Shown here in pieces: positions 31,104 to 36,328 of a stretch of DNA of 36,328 bases. This stretch comes from Streptomyces odontomachi (GTDB lineage: Bacteria; Actinomycetota; Actinomycetes; Streptomycetales; Streptomycetaceae): the NCBI RefSeq assembly GCF_024435355.1, contig NZ_JAMJWG010000041.1, forward strand, positions 1 to 36,328, given 5' to 3'. Under the pieces are notes generated by a model. The model worked only from the letters and a program-made list of their open reading frames with translations, searched no databases and had not been told where the DNA came from. Made by a program: the position numbers and the translations under genes. How positions within the stretch are numbered: the stretch's first letter is position 1; each line of letters begins with the position of its first letter.

Positions 31104-31119
31104 GTTAGGTTAACCTAAC
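31104..31119 (-). promoter_or_regulatory. Iron box (DmdR/IdeR-type operator) before the siderophore operon
   Basis: GTTAGGTTAACCTAAC is a perfect 16-bp palindrome matching the TTAGGTTAG..CTAACCTAA iron-box consensus of DtxR-family repressors (DmdR1 in Streptomyces, IdeR in mycobacteria). It overlaps the presumed -10 of the permease gene, so iron-loaded repressor would block transcription when iron is sufficient. Confidence 0.88.
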
Positions 31120-31158
31120 CATCCCTCCGGGCGAACCGCCCCTACCCGCTCATCGGCC

Positions 31159-32202
31159 TCAAAGCCCCAGCCGAGCCACCGCCTTACCGCTGTCGAGGGC
31201 GCAGCTGCCGTCCCCCGCCGCCGTCCAAGCCGCCGCGCACAGCGCCCGCAGGCCGTCCAAGGCGGCGCCCTGCCCGCTCAGCTCCAGCTCCTCCTGCCCT
31301 GCCACGGCAGCCCAGCCCCCGCAGCGGAACACCGCCTGCTTCCCCGCACCGCGGTCCGCCACGACCTCGGGCTGGTCGGTCAGCAGTCCGCGCAGATCGG
31401 CGTCGACATAGCTGGGCCGGTGCTGCGGTGGCGCCGCCACCAGCTGTGCGGCGGCCGTCACCCCGGTCAGCACCAGAAACGAGTCCACACCGCCCTGGAA
31501 CGCGCCCTCGATGTCGGTGTCCAGCCGATCACCGACGACAAGAGGGCGCTCGGCGCCGGTGCGCAGGATCGTCTCGCGGTGCATGGGCGGCAACGGCTTG
31601 CCCGCCACCTGCGGCTCGGCGCCGGTGGCGATCCGGACGACCTCCACCGCCGCACCGTTCCCCGGGACGATGCCACGGCCGCTCGGAATGGTCAGGTCCG
31701 TGTTGGACGCGAACCACGGCACACCGCGCTCGATGGCGTAGCAGGCCTCCCAGAACCTGCCCCAGGCCAGATCGGGCCCCCCGTACCCCTGCACGACCGC
31801 CGCCGGCTCCTCGTCCGCGAACTCCACCGGCACCAGACCGCGCTCGCGCAGCGCGGCCCGCAGCCCCTCCCCGCCGATCACCAACACCCGTGATCCCGAC
31901 GGCACCTGATCGCTGATGAGCCGCGCCACGGCCTGCGCCGACGTGATGATCTCCGATGCTTCGGCCGGCACCCCCAGCTCCGTGAGGTGTGCGGCCACCG
32001 TCTGCGGGGTTCGCAGGGCGTTGTTGGTCACGTAGGCAAGCCGCATGCCGTCACCGCGGGCGGCCGCAAGCGACGGCACGGCGTGCTCGATCGCCGCACC
32101 ACCGGCGTACACCACCCCGTCCAAGTCGAGCAGCGCCGTGTCATAGGCCTGGCTCAGCTGCCGCTCGCTGCCCTCGGGCCGCGTCCTGACGGTCTGGCTC
32201 AT
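31159..32202 (-). CDS. HAD-superfamily subclass IIA phosphatase
   Basis: 347 aa. Motif I DTALLDLDGVVYAG with the nucleophile Asp pair, AYVTNNALRTPQTVAAHL (motif II, Thr/Asn), GKPLPPMHRETIL with the motif III Lys, and PLVVGDRLDTDIEGAFQGG with the motif IV acidic residues: the NagD/phosphoglycolate-phosphatase-like IIA type with C2 cap. Substrate unknown. The C-terminal 90 residues beyond VLTGV (DLRGLLTDQPEVV ... FRCGGWAAV) look like a small extra domain. ATG at 32202 is used; an upstream in-frame ATG at 32214 is possible. Divergent from the DUF1015 gene across 132 bp. 57 bp downstream of it begins the iron-box region of the siderophore operon. Confidence 0.9.
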   Translation of the reverse strand: MSQTVRTRPEGSERQLSQAYDTALLDLDGVVYAGGAAIEHAVPSLAAARGDGMRLAYVTNNALRTPQTVAAHLTELGVPAEASEIITSAQAVARLISDQVPSGSRVLVIGGEGLRAALRERGLVPVEFADEEPAAVVQGYGGPDLAWGRFWEACYAIERGVPWFASNTDLTIPSGRGIVPGNGAAVEVVRIATGAEPQVAGKPLPPMHRETILRTGAERPLVVGDRLDTDIEGAFQGGVDSFLVLTGVTAAAQLVAAPPQHRPSYVDADLRGLLTDQPEVVADRGAGKQAVFRCGGWAAVAGQEELELSGQGAALDGLRALCAAAWTAAGDGSCALDSGKAVARLGL

Positions 32203-32334
32203 CACGCCTCGCATCTCGTTGATCCACACTTCCCGGCCGTGCGCGCCCCGGGTCCCCGCCCCACGCCGCACCCACGCGCACCCCCGATGATTCCGTATGC
32301 CGCCGACACCACCGGACGCACATACGATGCCCCA

Positions 32335-33699
32335 ATGAACTCTGCAGGTCCCGCTGAAGATCCAGGCCAGGGTCCGGCAGGCGACGCGCTTGACCTCATC
32401 CCGTTCAGGGGCGTCCGCTATGCACCGGAACGCGTCGGTAACCTTGCCGCCGTCACTTCACCGCCGTACGACGTCGTCGTGCGCCCCGACGGCCTGCTCC
32501 ATCTGGAGTCGGCCGATCCCCACAACATCGTCCGGCTGATCCTCCCCCAGGCCACATCGTCCACGACCCACACCCAGCACGCCGCGGACACCCTGCGCAG
32601 CTGGCTCGCCACCGGCGTCCTCACCAGGGACCCGGAACCCGCGCTCTACGTGTACGAGCAGCGGGCCGGGGACTTCCTGCAACGCGGCGTCATCGGCGCA
32701 CTGCGCCTGTCCGAGGCGGCCGAGGGGATCGTCCTCCCCCATGAGGACGTGATGCCCGAGATCGTCGCGGACCGCGCCGACCTCATGCGCGCCACCAGCG
32801 CGAATCTGGAGCCGCTGCTGCTGACCTACCGGAGCGAGCCCGCCGGCGCGGCAGCACCGCCCCGACCTCCCGGCACGGCCCCAGACCATGAGGCTCCCGG
32901 TGCGGAGAGTGCCGCATCGGCCATCGAGCGCACAGTGCGGCGCGCGCCGCTACTCGCCACCACCACCGAGGACGGCATCCACCACCGCCTGTGGGCGGTC
33001 ACGGACCCGCGGGAGATCGCCGGCATCCGTGCGGACCTCGCCCGCCACCAGGCGCTGATCGCGGACGGCCACCACCGCTGGGCGACCTATCTGGCGCTGC
33101 GGACCGAGCACTCCTCGCCCAGCCCCTGGGACTTGGGACTCGTCCTCCTGGTGGACACGGCCCGTTACCCCCTGCGTGTGCGCGCCATCCACCGCCTACT
33201 GCACCGGCTGCCCGTCCCAGACGCCCTCGCAGCCGCCAAGGCCCACTTCCGGGTCCGAACGGTGGACGGCCCACTCGACCACGCCCTCCAAGCCCTCAGC
33301 GAGGCACGTGCGGCCGGCAACGCCTTCCTCCTGGCCGGCGACGGCGCCTTCCACCTCGTCGACCACCCCTCTCCAGGCCTGGTGGACCAGATGATCCCGC
33401 CGGACGTGCCCGAGGACCTGCGCACGCTGGACGCGACGGTGCTGCACACCGTCCTGCTCGACGGCATCTGGCGGATCCCGGACACCCCGGAACACATCGG
33501 CTACATCCACGACACCGCAGCCACCGTCGCCAAAGCGGAACGCGACGGTGGCACGGCCGTCCTCATGCACCCGGTCCGTGAGGACGTCGTACGGGCACTG
33601 GCCCGGCAGGGCTTGATGATGCCCCGCAAGTCGACGTCGTTCGGCCCCAAACCGGCCACCGGGCTCGTGCTGCGCAGCCTCTCCGAGGAAGACGAGTAG
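32335..33699 (+). CDS. DUF1015 family protein
   Basis: 454 aa. Recognised by LIPFRGVRYAPERVGNLAAVTSPPYDVV near the N-terminus (SPPYD), SADPHNIVRLILP, ALYVYEQ, GVIGALRL, and IADGHHRWATYLALR in the middle. C-terminal MHPVREDVVRALARQGLMMPRKSTSFGPKPATGLVLR is also typical. Molecular role is not established for this family in actinobacteria; relatives occur near amino-acid metabolism genes in other bacteria. ATG at 32335 has no ribosome-binding site, but TACGAT ends 6 nt upstream (32323-32328), consistent with a leaderless mRNA. Convergent with the RDD/TPR gene; a nested hairpin lies between. Confidence 0.85.
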   Translation: MNSAGPAEDPGQGPAGDALDLIPFRGVRYAPERVGNLAAVTSPPYDVVVRPDGLLHLESADPHNIVRLILPQATSSTTHTQHAADTLRSWLATGVLTRDPEPALYVYEQRAGDFLQRGVIGALRLSEAAEGIVLPHEDVMPEIVADRADLMRATSANLEPLLLTYRSEPAGAAAPPRPPGTAPDHEAPGAESAASAIERTVRRAPLLATTTEDGIHHRLWAVTDPREIAGIRADLARHQALIADGHHRWATYLALRTEHSSPSPWDLGLVLLVDTARYPLRVRAIHRLLHRLPVPDALAAAKAHFRVRTVDGPLDHALQALSEARAAGNAFLLAGDGAFHLVDHPSPGLVDQMIPPDVPEDLRTLDATVLHTVLLDGIWRIPDTPEHIGYIHDTAATVAKAERDGGTAVLMHPVREDVVRALARQGLMMPRKSTSFGPKPATGLVLRSLSEEDE

Positions 33700-33715
33700 A
33701 AGCCGAGTAAGCGAC

Positions 33716-33772
33716 TTCCCGGGACGGGCCTCTGAGATGGCCCCTCAAGAGAACATCTGCCTGTCCCGGGAA
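33716..33772. terminator. Nested inverted repeat between convergent genes
   Basis: Outer arms TTCCCGGGAC (33716-33725) and GTCCCGGGAA (33763-33772); inner GGGCC-N8-GGCCC (33726-33743). It begins 16 bp after the DUF1015 stop and 30 bp after the stop of the opposite gene. Probably a two-way terminator; no T-run. Confidence 0.55.
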
Positions 33773-33802
33773 CCGGCCTTGAGACCGACGTGGAACGGGC
33801 TC

Positions 33803-35953
33803 CTAGGAGCTCTGTTCCCGGGCGCCGTGCGCGCCGGGCGCTTCGGGACTGTCGGGCGCTGCCGGGGTGTCGGCAGCTCCGGACGCCGTTTCCGCGTCGG
33901 GGTCGGCATCGGCGACGGCCTCAGTCTTGGCTTCGCCGTCCTCATCGGTGTCGGTGGGAGCTTCCGTGACTCCCACGGGCGCGCTTGCCGTCGCGCTGTC
34001 GTCGCTGTCGCCGCTGTCGTCGAGTTGGGTGTACTCGTCCAGGCTGTCGACGTCCTCGTCGAGCGCGTCCATGAACTCGATCCCGTCGAGTTCAGCGAGC
34101 CGGTCAGAGGCGTCGGTGCTGCCGTCCCGGTCGGACTCGACGGCCTTGGCGAACCATTCACGCGCCTCTCCGCTGCGCTCCGCGGCCAGTAGCGCGTCGG
34201 CGTACGCGTAGCGGAGGCGGGCCGTCCATGGCTGGACCGCGTTCGACGCAAGCTCCGGGCTCTGCAGGGTGACGATGGCTGCGTCGAGTTGGCCCAGGTC
34301 GCGTCGCGCGCCTGCGGCCACGAGCCGCATTTCCACCTGCCCGGCCTTGTCCAGTTTGCCCACCTCGGGCGCACCGGCCATGTCGAGTGCCTTCTCCGGC
34401 CGGCCAAGGCCGCGTTCGCAGTCGGCCATGACGGGCCACAGCTCCACGTTCCCGGTCATCCTGCGGGCCGCCCGGAACTCGGCGAGCGCTTCGCCGTAGA
34501 CCTGGTGCGCGTACGCGGCGAAGCCTGCGGCCTCGCGTACCGCCGCCACCCTCGACGCGAGCCTCAGCGCGATCTTGGAGTAGGCGTATGCCCCCTCCGG
34601 GTCCTCGTCGATGAGCCGTGCCACCATCACCAGGTTCTTGGCGACGTCCTCGGCCAGGGTCTTGGGAAGGCTCTGTAGTTCCTGCCGTACTCCGGAGTCG
34701 AGTTCCTCACCGGTCACGTCCTCGGGGATCGGCAGCCTCTTGATGGGCTCCCGGTCCCTGGTGTCCCTGTCCCTGTCCCGGCCACGATCGCGGTCATCGC
34801 GGTATCGGCCGCCGCCTCGCCGCTCGCCGCCGTGCCGGTCACCGCGGCTCCGGGGGTCACCACCGCGCCGGTCGTCCCGGCCGCGGAAACCTCCGGGGCG
34901 CCGCCGGCTGTCCTCACGCCGCTCGTCGTGGCGAGGGCTGCGGGTGCGCTCGTCGCGGCCTCGGTAGTCGCCGCCGCGGTCGCCACGAGCGTCGTCGCGG
35001 TGGAAACCGCCACGCTCGCTGCGCCGCCACTCGTCACGTCGCTCGTCACGTCGGTCATCGTGGCGGAACCCGCTGCGGGGCCCCTCCCGGCGCACACCGC
35101 CGCGGTCATCACGTCGACCGCCGTCACGGTCATCACGTCGACCGCCGTCACGGGCGTCCCGGCGGTATCCGCCACGGTCGTCCCCGCGGTACCCACCGCG
35201 GTCATCACGTCGAACACCGCGGTCGTCGCCACGGTATCCACCCCGGTCATCGCGTCGGTCGTCCCGGCGGTCGGTGCGCCGGAAACCCTCTCGCTCACCA
35301 CGACCCCGGTCATCGCCACGGAATCCACCACGGTCATCACGCCGGTAGCTTGGCCGGTCCCCGTCCCTGCGGACGTCACGCCCGCGGTCATCGCCACGGT
35401 ATCCACCACGGTCATCACGCCGGTCGTCCCGGCGATCGGTGCGCCGGAAACCCTCTCGCTCACCACGACCCCGGTCATCGCCACGGAATCCACCACGGTC
35501 ATCACGCCGGTAGCTTGGCCGGTCCCCGTCCCTGCGGAAGTCACGACCACGGTCATCGCCGCGCCAGCCGCCGTGGCGGGGGCCGTCCGCGGGGCGATCG
35601 TCGCGGCGGAAGGACGGCCGTCCGCCACGGTCGTGCTCGCCGCTACGGTCGTCGCGTCCTCGGTACCCGCCACCGCGATGGTCGTCGCGCCGAAATCCGC
35701 CGTGTCCCCTGCCATCATTTCGATCACTGCGATCATTTCGATCACTACGGCCGAAGTCCCGGCGGTCGTCGCGGCGTTCGCCTTGGCGGTGGCCCCCGTA
35801 ACCGCGGTCTCGGTCGCGATCCCCGCGGTCGTCGCGGCGGGCAGGGCCACCACGGTCGTCGCGTCGCTGACTGTTGCGGTAACCGCTGCGGTCACCACCG
35901 TCCCGGCGACGCTCGTCGCGCTCCGGTCGCTCGTCGGGAGAGTTGGTGGACAT
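33803..35953 (-). CDS. RDD/RGG-like repeat protein with helical (TPR-like) C-terminal domain
   Basis: 716 aa, no named family. Residues 5 to about 415 are almost only Arg, Asp, Gly with Tyr/Phe (GGYRGDDRG, RRDDRGGFRG), strongly charged and disordered, like eukaryotic RGG RNA-binding tails. A nearly perfect 55-residue unit is repeated in tandem (DNA 35216-35545). From about residue 430 (PIKRLPIPEDVTGEELD) a helical, TPR-like domain follows (LAEDVAKNLVMVARLIDEDPEGAYAYSKIALRLAS, MADCERGLGRPEKALDMAG, AIVTLQSPEL, YADALLAAERSGEAREWFAKAV). A Glu/Asp/Ala-rich acidic tail ends the protein. ATG at 35953 has AGGAG with 8-nt spacing; ATG 35959 is too close to it. It lies directly behind an rRNA operon terminator, suggesting an RNA/ribosome-related role (inference). 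Confidence 0.85.
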   Translation of the reverse strand: MSTNSPDERPERDERRRDGGDRSGYRNSQRRDDRGGPARRDDRGDRDRDRGYGGHRQGERRDDRRDFGRSDRNDRSDRNDGRGHGGFRRDDHRGGGYRGRDDRSGEHDRGGRPSFRRDDRPADGPRHGGWRGDDRGRDFRRDGDRPSYRRDDRGGFRGDDRGRGEREGFRRTDRRDDRRDDRGGYRGDDRGRDVRRDGDRPSYRRDDRGGFRGDDRGRGEREGFRRTDRRDDRRDDRGGYRGDDRGVRRDDRGGYRGDDRGGYRRDARDGGRRDDRDGGRRDDRGGVRREGPRSGFRHDDRRDERRDEWRRSERGGFHRDDARGDRGGDYRGRDERTRSPRHDERREDSRRRPGGFRGRDDRRGGDPRSRGDRHGGERRGGGRYRDDRDRGRDRDRDTRDREPIKRLPIPEDVTGEELDSGVRQELQSLPKTLAEDVAKNLVMVARLIDEDPEGAYAYSKIALRLASRVAAVREAAGFAAYAHQVYGEALAEFRAARRMTGNVELWPVMADCERGLGRPEKALDMAGAPEVGKLDKAGQVEMRLVAAGARRDLGQLDAAIVTLQSPELASNAVQPWTARLRYAYADALLAAERSGEAREWFAKAVESDRDGSTDASDRLAELDGIEFMDALDEDVDSLDEYTQLDDSGDSDDSATASAPVGVTEAPTDTDEDGEAKTEAVADADPDAETASGAADTPAAPDSPEAPGAHGAREQSS
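35216..35545. repeat. 165-bp in-frame tandem duplication
   Basis: 35216-35380 and 35381-35545 match with only a few substitutions at a shift of 165 bp (55 codons). The identical tract around GTAGCTTGGCC recurs at 35345 and 35510. It extends the Arg/Asp/Gly domain and points to recent expansion. Confidence 0.88.
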
Positions 35954-36039
35954 TCTCATGGCTCCTGTCTTCGGCACCGCAGCCGTCTTATCGGTACTAC
36001 ATTCATTGTTACGCCGCTGCGTGTGCAACGGGCCGGTTG

Positions 36040-36091
36040 AAAACGCAAAAGGACCTTGTGTCCCAGCGTGAACGCTGGGACACAAGGTCCT
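36040..36091 (-). terminator. rRNA operon terminator
   Basis: Perfect 19-bp stem (GGACCTTGTGTCCCAGCG plus one outer A-T pair) with a 4-nt loop at 36050-36091, followed on the minus strand by TTTTGCGTTTTC. It lies 10 nt after the 5S gene: a strong factor-independent terminator. Confidence 0.93.
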
Positions 36092-36100
36092 CCACAAATT

Positions 36101-36219
36101 GTTCGGCGGCGTCCTACTCTCCCACAGGGTCCCCCCTGCAGTACCATCGGCGCAATAAGGCTTAGCTTCCGGGTTCGAAATGTAACCGGGCGTTTCCCCT
36201 ACGCTATAACCACCGAAAC
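36101..36219 (-). rRNA. rrf: 5S ribosomal RNA
   Basis: On the minus strand it starts GTTTCGGTGGTTATAGCG and ends GGACGCCGCCGAAC, with the conserved inner parts AAACGCCCGGTTACATT, CGAACCCGGAAGCTAAGCC, GCGCCGATGGTACTGC and CCTGTGGGAGAGTAGG. About 119 nt, the normal Streptomyces length; 5' and 3' ends pair. The end positions may be off by one or two bases. Confidence 0.95.
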
Positions 36220-36328
36220 CCTATCAGTCACCCCGCTTCTCAACGGGGCCGCGAACAGGGCCAGCGAACAAGCACACTTTTCAATTGACTCAGTGAACCG
36301 TTCAGCCGACACGGCTGTTCGTTACCTG
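36220..36328 (-). other. 23S-5S rRNA spacer
   Basis: 109 bp upstream of the 5S gene on the minus strand, AT-richer than the coding DNA. No 23S 3'-end sequence is recognised, so the 23S gene should end just beyond the window. Short stems (GAACAGCC..GGCTGAAC; CCCCGTTGAGAAGCGGGG) may be processing sites. Confidence 0.7.

Noticed and set aside
34714..36040. Long Ala/Val/Thr-rich frames on both strands across the R/D/G gene
   Set aside because: Tandem repeats without stops open several frames at once. Only the minus-strand frame with AGGAG before ATG 35953 continues into a conserved-looking TPR-like domain.

Overview
This window looks like chromosomal DNA from a Streptomyces or a close relative. 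GC is very high, there are many GTG/TTG starts, and genes are joined by 4-bp ATGA/GTGA/TTGA overlaps. The gene order parA-(RHH-like gene)-scpA-scpB-rluB, Nudix-pyrG and recN-NAD kinase-tlyA matches the conserved actinobacterial block known from mycobacteria (Rv1694-Rv1711) and Streptomyces. The right end enters an rRNA operon on the minus strand (5S gene plus terminator). Names rest on motifs read by eye; no database search was possible.

Layout. (a) 1-3710, minus strand: a tightly coupled NAD-salvage/ADP-ribose operon, pnuC-nadR-nrtR-like regulator-ADP-ribosylglycohydrolase, the last cut by the window edge. A palindrome upstream of pnuC is the probable operator. (b) 3953-9049, minus: parA, a ribbon-helix-helix-like gene, scpA, scpB, rluB (chromosome segregation/condensation and rRNA modification). 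(c) 9459-16791, minus: ald, a large STAND/NB-ARC-like ATPase with TPR repeats and a disordered tail, an ADP-ribose pyrophosphatase, and pyrG, with repeat-rich non-coding DNA at 13.7-14.2 kb. (d) 17331-21340, plus: a GH15 glycosidase, then an MFS exporter and a nucleotidyltransferase that look accessory. (e) 21380-26911, minus: a GT4 glycosyltransferase, recN, NAD kinase and tlyA. The steA-steB pair usually found next to recN is absent. (f) 26919-27935: a Pro-rich hypothetical gene and an SCP2-type gene, divergent, with apparently leaderless promoters. (g) 28025-31119, minus: an iron-siderophore ABC importer (two permeases and an ATPase) under an iron box. A 65-codon His/Asp-repeat ORF sits exactly between the second permease and the ATPase. 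(h) 31159-33699: a HAD-IIA phosphatase and a DUF1015 gene, divergent. (i) 33803-35953, minus: a 716-aa protein with a long Arg/Asp/Gly-rich repeat domain and a helical repeat C-terminus. (j) 36040-36328: rRNA terminator, 5S rRNA and the 23S-5S spacer.

Most interesting leads: the His-repeat micro-ORF coupled to the siderophore importer; the RDD/RGG-like repeat protein beside the rRNA operon with a recent 165-bp internal duplication; the STAND ATPase with an Arg in place of the P-loop Lys; the MFS plus nucleotidyltransferase pair at a place where conserved genes are missing; and a long inverted repeat at 13.8-14.1 kb sharing its core with a second intergenic element at 3.8-3.9 kb.
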